This document shows positions 23,655 through 32,931 of a stretch of DNA of 64,000 nucleotides, one piece after another. The notes under the pieces are model-generated. The model made no database searches and had not been told where the DNA came from. It saw only the letters and a program-made list of their open reading frames with translations. Numbering within the stretch: the stretch's first letter is position 1; each line of letters starts with the position of its first letter. A program made the translations under genes and the position numbers. Location of the stretch: contig JAFWEX010000115.1 of assembly GCA_017512705.1 (NCBI GenBank), positions 1-64,000 of the forward strand, in the 5' to 3' direction. The stretch is from Paenibacillus sp. (GTDB lineage: Bacteria; Bacillota; Bacilli; Paenibacillales; Paenibacillaceae).

Positions 23655-25270
23655 GGGAGAGAACCTTTCGGAGCCACAGCGGCCTGTTTGCGATACTCTT
23701 TAGGCGAAACGCCAATATTCTTTTTAAAACAAAAGCTAAAATAATTCGGCTCGGCAAAGCCCACCTTCTCGGCAATTTGAAATGACTTCAACTCTGTCGA
23801 GCGAAGCAGTTCCCTTGCCTCATCCATTCGAATCTGCATCAGATACTGTAGGAAGGTGAGCTGGACTTCTTTTTTGAAAATGCTGCAAAAATAACCTGAG
23901 CTGATATGTAGATGTGCGCATACTTTCTGGATGGACAGATCTGGATCGGCATAATGTTTCTTCGTAAACGCAAGTGCCTGCTCCACAATATCTTTGTACA
24001 CATGCTGCCGTCCGCTGGATATCCGTTGCTGTACAAGCAAGCAGACCTCACGCACCTTCTGCTGTGCTTCAGACAACCCCGGCAATCGGAACAGATCCGT
24101 ATACAGCTGGAATCCAGCACCGAATATATCCTCCATATCTTCCCCCGAAGCCTGTGCCGCCTTCCACACCGTGGTTAACACTTCGATCAAGTAAAGTTGA
24201 ATATCACTTCGCCCATGCTCCACCGTAATTTCCCGGAAAATGATCTGCAGCCCCTGCTCCAGCTCTGTCTGCGTTCCCGCTTTCAAGCAGCGGGTTAACG
24301 TCTGTTGTTTCAACTCATCAAATCGCAGCTTGCCCGCAGCCTGTCGTTCCACATCCGCAATGTAGATTAAGGAATCTGTCCCAGGAACAAGCCGGTAATC
24401 CAGTGCCAATAGAGCATCCTCATAGGCATGCTTCACCTCGGGAAGGCTGTCAACAAGACGACTCGATCCAATCGTTACCGGCACACGTAAATAATGACGG
24501 ATGCTACGAATCACATTTTCCAGTACCTGCTGCTGCAGATTTTCCGCTTCCACTTGTGTTCCTTCCAGCGATTTCAGGGGTTCCACATAGAGCAACACAA
24601 CCGTCTCCTGATGCAAGAAGGCATGCCCTGCCTTATGTTCCGCCCAGACTTCTGCTGCAATATTAAGTGCCGCAAACAGCTTCAATTCAGGATCTTCCGA
24701 CGGATGCAGTGTAAGGATTGATACACCATAACGTCTACCGGTCAGTTCCAGTCCACACTGACTTGCCCGGCTTAATATATATGCTGAAGATTTCTGGCGA
24801 TGCAATAGCGTTGCGATGAGATCAGCCTGTAATAAAGGCAGGCTCGTACGATAGTGTTCACGTAACTGCTGTACGTCCTCACGTTCTGTAATTTCTGCCT
24901 CCATCTGGGCACGCAATCGGGTGAGCAGTTCGGTAAGATGTGCTGCCGAGAAAGGTTTCAACAGATATTCATCCACACTAAGTGACACGGCCTGCCGAGC
25001 ATAATCGAATTCATCATATCCCGTTAAAATAACCAACTTCACCAGGGGATTTCGCTCTCTCAATCTTCGTGCCAGTTCCAAACCATCCATAAACGGCATG
25101 CTAATATCCGTAATCACGACATCTGGCTCTACCCGCTCTGCCATCTCCAGCGCCTCACGGCCATTCTCGGCCAGACCTACGATGCGCAGATCCAGTGCCT
25201 CCCAGTCTACTTCGACAACCAATCCCTCACGTACATCTTCCTCATCATCCACAAGTAGAACCCGGTACAT
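23651..25270 (-). CDS. YesN-type response regulator, REC plus AraC DNA-binding domain
   Basis: A 539-residue response regulator. The receiver domain (1-125) has acidic residues Asp8/Asp9 (LLVDDEEDVREG), the phosphoacceptor Asp55 (VVITDISMP) and the conserved lysine in LLKPF. A long middle region follows, then an AraC-type double helix-turn-helix at about 440-535 (IQKVCAHLHISSGYFCSIFKK; FQIAEKVGFAEPNYFSFCFKK). It is first in the signalling operon with the YesM-type kinase. Its likely target is the mglB promoter just downstream. Confidence 0.92.
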   Translation of the reverse strand: MYRVLLVDDEEDVREGLVVEVDWEALDLRIVGLAENGREALEMAERVEPDVVITDISMPFMDGLELARRLRERNPLVKLVILTGYDEFDYARQAVSLSVDEYLLKPFSAAHLTELLTRLRAQMEAEITEREDVQQLREHYRTSLPLLQADLIATLLHRQKSSAYILSRASQCGLELTGRRYGVSILTLHPSEDPELKLFAALNIAAEVWAEHKAGHAFLHQETVVLLYVEPLKSLEGTQVEAENLQQQVLENVIRSIRHYLRVPVTIGSSRLVDSLPEVKHAYEDALLALDYRLVPGTDSLIYIADVERQAAGKLRFDELKQQTLTRCLKAGTQTELEQGLQIIFREITVEHGRSDIQLYLIEVLTTVWKAAQASGEDMEDIFGAGFQLYTDLFRLPGLSEAQQKVREVCLLVQQRISSGRQHVYKDIVEQALAFTKKHYADPDLSIQKVCAHLHISSGYFCSIFKKEVQLTFLQYLMQIRMDEARELLRSTELKSFQIAEKVGFAEPNYFSFCFKKNIGVSPKEYRKQAAVAPKGSLP

Positions 25271-25404
25271 GTTCTGATTCCTCCCTTTTTCTCGATCGAC
25301 AGGCAGTCCACTTTATAACCGATAGATATCCCACATAATATACAATAAATCCGGACCTATGTAATCGCTTTCTTTATAGCTTTTTTAGAAAATATATTTA
25401 AAAA

Positions 25405-25433
25405 TTGACTTATATTGGCACGCGTGTTATGAT
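25405..25433 (+). promoter_or_regulatory. Sigma-A promoter of the cold-shock gene
   Basis: TTGACT (25405-25410) and TATGAT (25428-25433) with a 17-base spacer. Transcription would begin near 25440, leaving a leader of about 115 bases before the cold-shock ATG. Long structured leaders are typical of cold-inducible csp mRNAs. Confidence 0.75.
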
Positions 25434-25557
25434 CATATAGGTCGATACATTAGTGGACTTTACGTCTGCGGTCTAACCACCGAATTGAGCATAGATCAGG
25501 ATTGAATGTAGCTCATACCAATGGTCGAAAAAAACTTATTATTTTTGGAGGAATCAC

Positions 25558-25758
25558 ATGCAAACAGGTACAGTAAAATGGTTCAACGCAGACAAAGGAT
25601 TTGGCTTCATCGAAACTGAAGAAGGAACAGACGTATTCGTTCACTTCAGCGCCATTCAAGGTGATGGTTACAAATCGTTGGACGAAGGACAACGTGTCGA
25701 GTTTGAAGTAACTCAAGGTAACCGTGGACCACAAGCGGAGAACGTTACTAAACTGTAA
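25558..25758 (+). CDS. Cold-shock protein (CspA/CspB family)
   Basis: A 66-residue single cold-shock domain binding single-stranded RNA and DNA. RNP1 (KGFGFI, 14-19) and RNP2 (VFVHFS, 26-31) are intact, and length is exactly that of the family. TTGGAGG lies eight bases before the ATG. It is monocistronic with its own promoter, a long leader and a tight terminator. It is probably an RNA chaperone; whether it is cold-induced is inference from the leader. Confidence 0.97.
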   Translation: MQTGTVKWFNADKGFGFIETEEGTDVFVHFSAIQGDGYKSLDEGQRVEFEVTQGNRGPQAENVTKL

Positions 25759-25766
25759 TTGATACG

Positions 25767-25796
25767 AGGGCTGCCTTCGGCAGCCCTTTATTTATG
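25767..25796 (+). terminator. Terminator of the cold-shock gene
   Basis: AGGGCTGCC (25767-25775) and GGCAGCCCT (25779-25787) form a perfect 9-bp stem with a three-base loop, followed by TTATTTAT. Confidence 0.85.
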
Positions 25797-26084
25797 CCCA
25801 TTGACAGCTATTTTGTTCTTTGTTTTATATCTACCCAGTTAAGTTTGGAGATTGGTTTATACCAGCTCCCTTTAAGTTATATCCATCACAGAAAAGAGGT
25901 TATTATTCCAACAGATCATTATAAATCTAGTGAACATGTTGTATTTTCCACGGTTGACGACATCATTAATTTCTACTCACCCCAACAAACGAGCACAGAA
26001 AGTAACGAAGCTCACACCCGCCGTGCACAGCCGGTAGATCCACCCAAACCAACGGATCACAGGCCGAACGTTAGCACAAAATGA
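25794..26084 (+). other. Open frame without a convincing start; probably not a gene
   Basis: A 96-codon frame begins in the T-tract of the cold-shock terminator with no ribosome site. Its middle part (about 25900-25990) reads like protein, but no ATG, GTG or TTG with a Shine-Dalgarno sequence precedes it, and the C-terminal third is Pro/Thr/His-rich and unlike a folded domain. It may be a gene remnant. Nothing else is visible in this stretch. Confidence 0.2.
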
Positions 26085-26109
26085 CAACAACCTAACCGAC
26101 AATAGCAGA

Positions 26110-26141
26110 AGGCCCTGAACCGCTTAAACGGTACAGGGCCT
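26110..26141. terminator. Hairpin after the small 58-residue gene
   Basis: AGGCCCTG-a-ACCG (26110-26122) pairs with CGGT-a-CAGGGCCT (26129-26141). Flanking T-runs are weak on both strands. Its sequence is closely related to the hairpin at 27881-27931. Confidence 0.5.
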
Positions 26142-26187
26142 ATTCTAATTGTGCGTGCTATCATACATAAGCGTTATGAATCTCCAC

Positions 26188-26364
26188 CTAGGGAACCTTG
26201 TTGAACATATCATAAGTATCCTCTACGGTTTCCTTGAAGGCTTCATCCCCGCCCGTTCCATTTATTTCTATGTCAAGCCTTCCGTATATGATCAACAATA
26301 GGCTTTTTGCTTCCGATTCGCTTAATTGGCTCAGGCATTCCTTTACCTTTTCAATTTCTAGCAA
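26188..26364 (-). CDS. Small hypothetical protein, 58 aa
   Basis: Not recognised. A TTG at 26364 stands six bases after a strong AGGAGGT, making it the likely start; a longer in-frame TTG at 26421 has no ribosome site. The product is acidic and mostly helical in appearance (EIEKVKECLSQLSESEAKSL), ending in EDTYDMFNKVP. No signal peptide or membrane segment is seen. A hairpin terminator follows at 26110-26141. Confidence 0.55.
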   Translation of the reverse strand: MLEIEKVKECLSQLSESEAKSLLLIIYGRLDIEINGTGGDEAFKETVEDTYDMFNKVP

Positions 26365-26642
26365 TTCGGCACCTCCTAACTTCACAGCTATATCACATGA
26401 TAAATAACTATCCAAACTCAAGATTAGGCATTACTAAAAGCTACCTATGCACTCTCATCAACTTTACATGTGTAGGTGATTTATGGATATCAGCCTTGTC
26501 TCTTTAATGCGACGATACTGTGATAATTGTATGTTATGTGCTTCGGACAAAAGAATCCTATGTGTAAGCACAGCAGAAACATTGGACGATTATATGTAGT
26601 TATTTTACTATTATAATATCAACATTCTCTATAATACGTAGA

Positions 26643-27254
26643 CTAGAGCTTGCGTTGCTGATGCTTCAACTGTAACAATCGCCCAACCATAACCAGGCTA
26701 ATTAGCGCCAAAATTATTACGTATATTCCACCAACAATCGTATAGATCAGCTCTGAATGATCTTCAGTGAGCCCTGATGGTATATTAAGATTAACCATGT
26801 ATGGCCAAATCTCTTTCCCCATGGGATCTTTCGCATCAGACGGACTAACATATTCCTCCATATATCCATTGGCATATTTAACCAACTCAGGTTCCATACG
26901 CTCAATTTTTCCGTTAATAACCAGTGGAGAACTCACAGCGGATTCACCATGATTGGATACCTGTGCTAATGTATCGTATCTATTGGAATCATAAAACGGC
27001 ACTTTAACAACAAGCCCTTTTCCTTTGTACGGATACATATAAAAATAATGCTTGTCCATCTGGGTTGTATCTCCCTCTCTTTGCATATAGAACTCTGCAA
27101 AAACGGGATGGATTCGCTCAAACTCCACCTCAACGTGATCCCCAGCAGATATCGTTGCTGGTTCTAGGTCCTTTAGATTGTCAAATCCTTCTGTATCCTC
27201 CTTATTGTTGATTAACCCGATCACAAGCATGGTTCCACACAATAGGGTTGCCAA
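26643..27254 (-). CDS. Membrane-anchored hypothetical protein, start uncertain
   Basis: Not recognised. The protein has a hydrophobic segment at each end (about residues 1-15 and 168-190) and a soluble, probably extracytoplasmic, middle (VEVEFERIHPVFAEFYMQRE; YFYMYPYKGKGLVVKVPFYD). The TTG at 27254 lies inside the first membrane segment and lacks a ribosome site. Coding-like sequence continues upstream (KRTIIRGTIFSFLL), but a TAA stops it. Removing a single base near 27301 would join it to an ATG (27325-27327) that has GAAAGG right in front. So it may be frameshifted in nature, or in the assembly. Confidence 0.55.
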   Translation of the reverse strand: MATLLCGTMLVIGLINNKEDTEGFDNLKDLEPATISAGDHVEVEFERIHPVFAEFYMQREGDTTQMDKHYFYMYPYKGKGLVVKVPFYDSNRYDTLAQVSNHGESAVSSPLVINGKIERMEPELVKYANGYMEEYVSPSDAKDPMGKEIWPYMVNLNIPSGLTEDHSELIYTIVGGIYVIILALISLVMVGRLLQLKHQQRKL

Positions 27255-27497
27255 CAGGAATGAGAATATGGTTCCCCGAATGATTGTTCTCTTATCTAAG
27301 GTTTGTATATTTTATCATCCTTTCTTCAAAAATCTAACTACTGTTTTTCATAGGTGTATATCGGTTCCTCTGGTAGTTAATTGAAGTTAATAGGTTGCAA
27401 ACACATCTTAAGTCCTGTATGAAAAAACAGATTGACGTAACTACGTACTGATATTGACGTTTGGAGGCTTACGTTACTTCTTTGATCCAAGGACTTC

Positions 27498-27668
27498 TCA
27501 TAACCGACTCCTCTCTTTGCATGGATCACCATCAAGATTCTTTACAAATTGTTCATATAGATGTCTTGAATAATCATGAATCCGCTGAGAATCCAACAAA
27601 CGACTTAAAGCCATATATAATCCAGTCAAAAGACAAACTGCTATAATGATTTCAACAATCAAAGACAT
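27498..27668 (-). CDS. Small membrane protein, 56 aa
   Basis: Not recognised. An ATG at 27668 is preceded by GGGGAG about eight bases upstream (a second AGAGG is closer) and opens 56 codons ending in TGA at 27498-27500. Residues 4-24 form one strong hydrophobic helix (VEIIIAVCLLTGLYMALSRL), followed by a charged, helical tail ending DGDPCKERSRL. It is thus a single-pass protein with a short soluble tail. It falls below a 60-residue cutoff, so simple ORF calling would miss it. An opposite-strand frame at 27461-27646 is its shadow. Confidence 0.55.
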   Translation of the reverse strand: MSLIVEIIIAVCLLTGLYMALSRLLDSQRIHDYSRHLYEQFVKNLDGDPCKERSRL

Positions 27669-27880
27669 ACCTCTTTCTCCCCTCTTTATCGCAATAATCT
27701 AGTCATTAAATCAGACGCTTTGCAGATAAGCAAAACGATTCGTTTAATCAACTCATGTCTATTATTATAAATTAAGGATTGCATGATCAATGGTTAATAT
27801 CGCTTGATACGTTGGTTTATCAACGAATAGTTCAATAGTGTTCATTATTTAAGATAGGCACGGTGAAATATCACGATGAC

Positions 27881-27931
27881 AAAATTAGAAAGCCCTGACC
27901 GCGCTTGAGCGGTACAGGGCTTTCTAATTTT
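27881..27931. terminator. Terminator after the chemoreceptor gene
   Basis: AAATTAGAAAGCCCTG and CCGC (27882-27902) pair with GCGG and CAGGGCTTTCTAATTT (27909-27930), giving a stem of about 20 pairs around GCTTGA. T-rich flanks occur on both strands. It is related in sequence to the hairpin at 26110-26141. Confidence 0.8.
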
Positions 27932-27957
27932 GTATGTAACACAATGTAAGGCAACGT

Positions 27958-29646
27958 TTATATTTTAAAAGGCTTAAGAGATGCTTGCAGTTCTGCCGAA
28001 ACATCTGACAACACTGCAGCGGATTCTTTAATCTGCTCCACAGACTTCAATTGTTCTTGTGCAGACCCAGCCGCTTGCTGAGAATTAGCGCTAGCTGTCT
28101 GTGCATGGCGTGCAATCTCGTTGACCGATGCAACAACCTGCTCTACACCTGCGGACATCTCCTCACTGGTAGCCGCCATGTCTTCAATTTCCGTTGCAAT
28201 GCGCAGATTCGTATCTTGAATCTGGGTAAAGCTCTGTTCTGTTTCATGTGTAAGTCGTAATCCTTCATGTACTTCTCGCTTCACTTTGGTCATCGCTTCC
28301 AAAGAATGCAGCATGTCCTGTTCCATCGCACGAACGAGCACCTCAATCTCGTTGGATGATTCCCCAGCTTGTTCAGCAAGCTTCCGCACTTCGGTAGATA
28401 CAACAGCAAAACCTCGCCCATGCTCTCCTGCTCTTGCAGCCTCAATGGAAGCATTAAGCGCAAGCAGATTCGTTTGCCCTGCAATCTCATGAATGGCAGT
28501 CACCATCTGACTGATCTGGGCCGACTTCTCCTCCAACATATGAATTATCTCATCTGTTGCACTGACGGAAGCTTCAATAGCTGCCATTTGTTTCACCGTC
28601 AGCTGTACGGCCTGCCCGCCGGCATCTGCTTGCTGACGTGAGTATACTGCGGCGTCAGCGATGCTGGAAGCTCTGTCCGCCATGCGTTGTACTCCGATAG
28701 CCACTTCTTCCATGGCCTGCAAGTTTTCTTCCGTAGTTATCGTCTGACTCTCAGCTCCCCGCGCTACCTGCTCAACAGAGACAACAATCTCCTCAGACTT
28801 ATTTGCGGTCTGATCTGCAATCTTCAGCAGTAATCCGGTCGAATGACCTGCTTTATCCGCTGCGTCCAACCCGCCTTGAATAATGCCCTGCAAGCTGTTT
28901 CTCATTTCGTTATAGCCTGCACTCAGCATCCCGATCTCATCTCTAACATGATCTACCACTGGCTGTGTGAAGTCTCCAGTTCCTGCACGTTTGATGGCCA
29001 GGGATACCCGATTGATTCTTACCTTCACCCTGCGGACATACCAGATGATTAAAGCAATCGCAATCAACATCGCAATGCCAACGACGATCAGGAAGGTTTT
29101 AAGAAACGAAGAGATGATGACATCAATTAACGATTGAGAAGCACCAACGTAGAAAATACCGATAATCTCTCCAGATGCATTTTTGATGGGTTCATAGGCT
29201 GTCTGGGTTTCCTGACCGACAACTATGGCTTCGCCATAATACTTTTCTCCCTTCTGTAGAACGATTTGTGCGACCTGCTCAGATACCTTCGTACCTACTG
29301 CACGCTTTCCATCAGTCATCACATTCGTAGCAACCCGTTCATCTCCGCGAAAGATTGTCACCGTATCTCCCGATGCGTTGCCGATTTCATCCACCAGATC
29401 GAAATTTTCCTCCACCAGTGCATCGCCTTTGTATAACTTTCCATCTTTTATTGCCCAGTCTCCAGGATATTTGTATGAGATGATGTGATTTGCCATATCC
29501 AAGTCCCGTTTCGCCTTTTCTGTAGCGAAGGTCTTAATGCCATCTCTCATCTCCATGATGACACTGACCGCTACAGCCGAGGAGAACAGAATAAAAATGC
29601 CGATTACGATCAAACTGATTTTAGTACCAATGCTCATGCTGCGCAT
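27958..29646 (-). CDS. Methyl-accepting chemotaxis protein with single extracellular Cache domain
   Basis: A 562-residue chemoreceptor. It has transmembrane helices near 10-33 and 183-205, a Cache-type sensor between them ([21 protein letters not shown] is the end of such a domain), a HAMP segment, and a cytoplasmic signalling domain with the conserved hairpin tip [20 protein letters not shown]. The ligand is unknown. A sigma-D-like promoter precedes it, as expected for motility genes. No other chemotaxis genes are near. Confidence 0.93.
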   Translation of the reverse strand: MRSMSIGTKISLIVIGIFILFSSAVAVSVIMEMRDGIKTFATEKAKRDLDMANHIISYKYPGDWAIKDGKLYKGDALVEENFDLVDEIGNASGDTVTIFRGDERVATNVMTDGKRAVGTKVSEQVAQIVLQKGEKYYGEAIVVGQETQTAYEPIKNASGEIIGIFYVGASQSLIDVIISSFLKTFLIVVGIAMLIAIALIIWYVRRVKVRINRVSLAIKRAGTGDFTQPVVDHVRDEIGMLSAGYNEMRNSLQGIIQGGLDAADKAGHSTGLLLKIADQTANKSEEIVVSVEQVARGAESQTITTEENLQAMEEVAIGVQRMADRASSIADAAVYSRQQADAGGQAVQLTVKQMAAIEASVSATDEIIHMLEEKSAQISQMVTAIHEIAGQTNLLALNASIEAARAGEHGRGFAVVSTEVRKLAEQAGESSNEIEVLVRAMEQDMLHSLEAMTKVKREVHEGLRLTHETEQSFTQIQDTNLRIATEIEDMAATSEEMSAGVEQVVASVNEIARHAQTASANSQQAAGSAQEQLKSVEQIKESAAVLSDVSAELQASLKPFKI

Positions 29647-29727
29647 GTGTTTAAGCCACCCTTTTCACGATTAAATTGTGTTGATCTCCAGCAGAATTAT
29701 TTCTACTTAGAGATTTCACATATAGAC

Positions 29728-29755
29728 TTATCGGTGGGGGTATACACAATTGTTA
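29728..29755 (-). promoter_or_regulatory. Sigma-D-like promoter of the chemoreceptor
   Basis: On the minus strand, TAAC (complement of 29752-29755) and ACCGATAA (complement of 29728-29735) are 16 bases apart, close to the sigma-D consensus TAAA-N15-GCCGATAT. It lies about 80 bases before the start codon. Confidence 0.5.
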
Positions 29756-29937
29756 TATCCTTTCAGTAATTTTCAGTGATTTTCATCACTGAATTCCGAA
29801 TAAATTAACTATTACTTCATTCTTTATCCATAATTATGTAAAACATATGTAATTACGGGAGATTGGCAATGATAATTATATGCCATATGTCCTAAAAGTA
29901 CAGATAACAACTCATATTAGAGAACTATCAGAAATAT

Positions 29938-29984
29938 AAAAAGTCGTATCTCCCCAAGCTGACCGGAGGACGATACGACTTTTT
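29938..29984. terminator. Terminator after cotH
   Basis: AAAAAGTCGTATC (29938-29950) and GATACGACTTTTT (29972-29984) form a perfect 13-bp stem. A and T runs at both ends make it usable on either strand. It ends the cotH transcript. Confidence 0.85.
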
Positions 29985-30037
29985 ATATTCGTTTTCTTTC
30001 AATTTCTTGTCATTGGAATATGGATTGATATGATCGT

Positions 30038-32062
30038 CTATTTCGATGTCAGACTCACCAATGCATTATTTGAATTCCAATCTACCTTCAAACTCAATCC
30101 TTCTGAGATGAAGCGTACTGGCACCAGTGTTCTGTTGTTTTGAATGATGCTCGGTGTATCCATTTGAAGTGTCTCACCATTCACAGTTGCTGCACTACTA
30201 CCGATCTGAAGTACAAAGGTTTGATCATTCAGGACAGCTGTTACAGTTTTGGTTTTTTTATCCCACTCCACCTCTGCACCTAGTGCCTCGAGAAGGGCAT
30301 TCAGTGGAATCATCACTCGACCATCTTGCATCAACGGGCTCTGATCAGGGAATGTGAGTCGATTTCCATTCAAAGTGACGGCAATAGCTGTATCTTTGCT
30401 CACAGTAGATTCAGTATCGGTCTCACTTGCTGCTGGCAGTGGTGTCAATTCACGCCCCAGTTGCTCCTGCAAATTCACAAGTCGATTCAAGGCAAACGTC
30501 GTCAAGGAGCCAGACGCCATGGAACCCATCCCCCCAGCACGTCCGCCAAAGTTACCTCCTGGACGAGTTAGCTCACTGTCTCCACTTACTGCTGTATCTG
30601 TTGAATTTGTTGTACCGTTACCAGTGGTTACACCTGACTGCGCTGGAGGTGCCATGCCTTCTGGTGGGGTTATTCCTTCAAACCCTTCAGGTGGAGTCAT
30701 CCCTTCCATACCCTCGGGTGGTGTCATGCCTCCGAACCCTTCAGGTGGAGTTCCACCCATACCACCTGCTATGTCTGTGTCCGTAGTATAAGTAATATTC
30801 GATTCGAATTGTTCCATTGTATAAAACTTGGTCGGGTCAGCCTCAATATACGGGCGAATCTCGTCTGCCAGCGCAGTAATCCGATCCTGAATTCCTTCCA
30901 GGTAATCTGTTAGCTCATTGACATACGTAAGATATTTCTCCTTATATTCAGGCACAGCAAGCAGATTATTAATCATCGGCACATCATCCATGCTGATGCC
31001 CAGTACAGGTTCGTCTACAGATACATTTGTTGCATTTGTTCTGACTGTGGTTGTACCCGCAGATGATCCGGATTGAGCTTGGTCGCGCCTGCCACCGCCT
31101 CCACCGGAATAACCGTTGAAGGACATGTTAAAGTCCCAAGGCACTACTGTAAACTTGCCGTTCGCATCGCTGTAAAGCATGAAGTTGTGTCCTTTATCCC
31201 CGTTGTAGCTGTCGTAGTTGCCCATAACCACGTTGCCTGCGATATATTGAAGAGCGGAGTCTACATCCAGCACGTCCTCGATATCTCCTTTTTCCCCTTC
31301 CGGCATCGCGTTCAACGTTTGAATAAAATTCTTGAGCTTGGTCTTGTCTTCATCCGTTCCCAGCTCTTTGGTGAGGGTGCTGTAATCACCGTCCTCTTCG
31401 TATTGGAGATAACTTTTCTCTTCCGTGTCATAGAGGACGCCAGCTTCATAACCTTCACCATAATTGCGCTCCAAATAACTGTCATCTACCGCTTCCACAC
31501 CCGTATAGAATCCAACCAGCTCACCGTTCACATACAGATTAACGTAATTCGTCATCGGCACATCCATACCAATATTACGCAACGCTTCATAATGTAATAC
31601 TTCGCGCATATAAGAGGGATCGGTGTAGTTGTTGTTCAGCACCATTTTGTCCAGACCAAGCAGTGTTTGTGTTTTATCGTATTTGTCGAACTTCAACCTG
31701 AAGCTATACCGATCCGAATCCTCCATGGAGGCCACCGATCTTAACGTCATATTTCCTTTTGTAGAAAAACCAACATTGTCCAGTTTGTTACCGTCTACTT
31801 CGACGCTGACGTTCTTGTAATCTTTATCCATTGGACTTTCCAGCATACTTTTCCAGTCTGCATCGTCAATGGTAATCTTCACATCAATCACATTATCTGT
31901 CTGAAACAAAGATTCATAGGCCATAGTTACACCTGCACTGGTATTCAACGATGTAGATTCCGCAGCCCAAGCCGCGTGTGGATTTAGAAGTAAAGCATAT
32001 GGCGAGCTTACCAATGTTACGGACAACGCTGTTACTGCAACTTTTCGTAGTATAGGGTTCAA
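30038..32062 (-). CDS. Secreted CotH-family kinase with C-terminal stalk domain
   Basis: A 674-residue exported protein. The signal peptide (1-33, AAWAAES) is followed by a CotH kinase domain (about 50-330), with MAYESLFQTDNVIDVKITI, VNLYVNGELVGFYTGVEAVD and GKFTVVPWDFNMSF, where the Asp of PWDF is the conserved active-site acid. Then come a Gly/Arg-rich stretch, helices, and four TPPEG(F/M) repeats (about 435-475). Residues 550-674 form a copper-amine-oxidase-like stalk domain (DGRVMIPLNALLEALGAEVEW; NNRTLVPVRFISEGL), common in Paenibacillus wall-associated proteins. CotH kinases phosphorylate spore-coat proteins; here the stalk suggests cell-wall association instead. Confidence 0.87.
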   Translation of the reverse strand: MNPILRKVAVTALSVTLVSSPYALLLNPHAAWAAESTSLNTSAGVTMAYESLFQTDNVIDVKITIDDADWKSMLESPMDKDYKNVSVEVDGNKLDNVGFSTKGNMTLRSVASMEDSDRYSFRLKFDKYDKTQTLLGLDKMVLNNNYTDPSYMREVLHYEALRNIGMDVPMTNYVNLYVNGELVGFYTGVEAVDDSYLERNYGEGYEAGVLYDTEEKSYLQYEEDGDYSTLTKELGTDEDKTKLKNFIQTLNAMPEGEKGDIEDVLDVDSALQYIAGNVVMGNYDSYNGDKGHNFMLYSDANGKFTVVPWDFNMSFNGYSGGGGGRRDQAQSGSSAGTTTVRTNATNVSVDEPVLGISMDDVPMINNLLAVPEYKEKYLTYVNELTDYLEGIQDRITALADEIRPYIEADPTKFYTMEQFESNITYTTDTDIAGGMGGTPPEGFGGMTPPEGMEGMTPPEGFEGITPPEGMAPPAQSGVTTGNGTTNSTDTAVSGDSELTRPGGNFGGRAGGMGSMASGSLTTFALNRLVNLQEQLGRELTPLPAASETDTESTVSKDTAIAVTLNGNRLTFPDQSPLMQDGRVMIPLNALLEALGAEVEWDKKTKTVTAVLNDQTFVLQIGSSAATVNGETLQMDTPSIIQNNRTLVPVRFISEGLSLKVDWNSNNALVSLTSK

Positions 32063-32245
32063 ATGATTTATCCTCCTTATGGTTTCTAGTAAGCTACAAA
32101 GGCTTATGTAACCATGTTAGAGGACAAACCTTTAATGAATCTTAATGATGTATTTTAGTTTCTGGAGAGGGACTTACTACAGCCGATAACGAGAGGCCTA
32201 AGACGGAGATTTCATGGGAGCTTTACATTCGCACCTGCACTAAAT

Positions 32246-32314
32246 CAAAAGGCATATCCCCAGTCCTGACTCGCTACTTAAACAGCAAGTCGGACATGAA
32301 GGTTATGCCTTTTG
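32246..32314 (-). terminator. Long hairpin after the DUF4190 gene
   Basis: CAAAAGGCATA (32246-32256) pairs with TATGCCTTTTG (32304-32314); inner segments GTC/GAC, GACT/AGTC and GCT/AGC extend it. It lies about 100 bases past the DUF4190 stop. The remaining part of 32063-32414 shows only AT-rich sequence and the expected cotH promoter region. Confidence 0.6.
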
Positions 32315-32414
32315 AATGTTCCTATTTAAAGATATTTTTTGAATATGGTGACTTCTACTAAACTTGATTTGCAATAAAAACGCTTCTAGTTGCTTCTTAA
32401 TTTTTATTTTCGAT

Positions 32415-32762
32415 CTAGTATGTAGAGTACCCGCTTGCGGAAAATAAAATAGCTCCTAACAGAATCAGCAAAAGGACAATAGCATAGATTGCCGTTCCAA
32501 TAATGCCGCATACGAGTCCTGCGACGGCAAGACCTCTACCTTGTTCTGGGCGCATCCGAAGTTCTTTGAAAGAAAGCGAAGCAAAAACGATGGCTACGAT
32601 ACCGATCAAAAACCCCAGGTAAGGAATCATGATCGAAAGTATCCCTAGAACAAGCGATACAATAGACTTAGAGTTTGTTCTGGGTGGTGCCACATAAGGT
32701 GGCGGTGGTGGTAATGTGTCGTTATAATTACGATCAACATTATTGTGATTTGGTTGATACAA
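32415..32762 (-). CDS. DUF4190 domain membrane protein
   Basis: A 115-residue protein. It has a Pro-rich cytoplasmic head (TLPPPPPYVAPP, about 16-27), then two hydrophobic segments (about 33-62 and 77-105). The pattern KSIVSLVLGILSIM, then GIVAIVFASLSFKEL, then GRGLAVAGLVCGIIG is the DUF4190 signature. Function unknown. A weakly placed GGGAGGATT precedes the ATG. Confidence 0.85.
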   Translation of the reverse strand: MYQPNHNNVDRNYNDTLPPPPPYVAPPRTNSKSIVSLVLGILSIMIPYLGFLIGIVAIVFASLSFKELRMRPEQGRGLAVAGLVCGIIGTAIYAIVLLLILLGAILFSASGYSTY

Positions 32763-32931
32763 CGTAAATCCTCCCTTAGATTAAGTATTCTCCCATTATA
32801 ATCGATAATAGGGATTAACCACATCCAATTTATGTAAAATTATAACTTTGTAAATTAATTTTTTCATTCCTCATCTAATCTATATTCTGGAATTACATAT
32901 GTGATACTCTATTTTTAGATAAAGGAGGAGC

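Noticed and set aside
27461-27646. 61-codon plus-strand frame
   Set aside because: Antisense to a better-supported small membrane protein gene; no ribosome site.
31073-31597. 174-codon plus-strand frame
   Set aside because: Lies wholly antisense to the well-supported cotH coding sequence.
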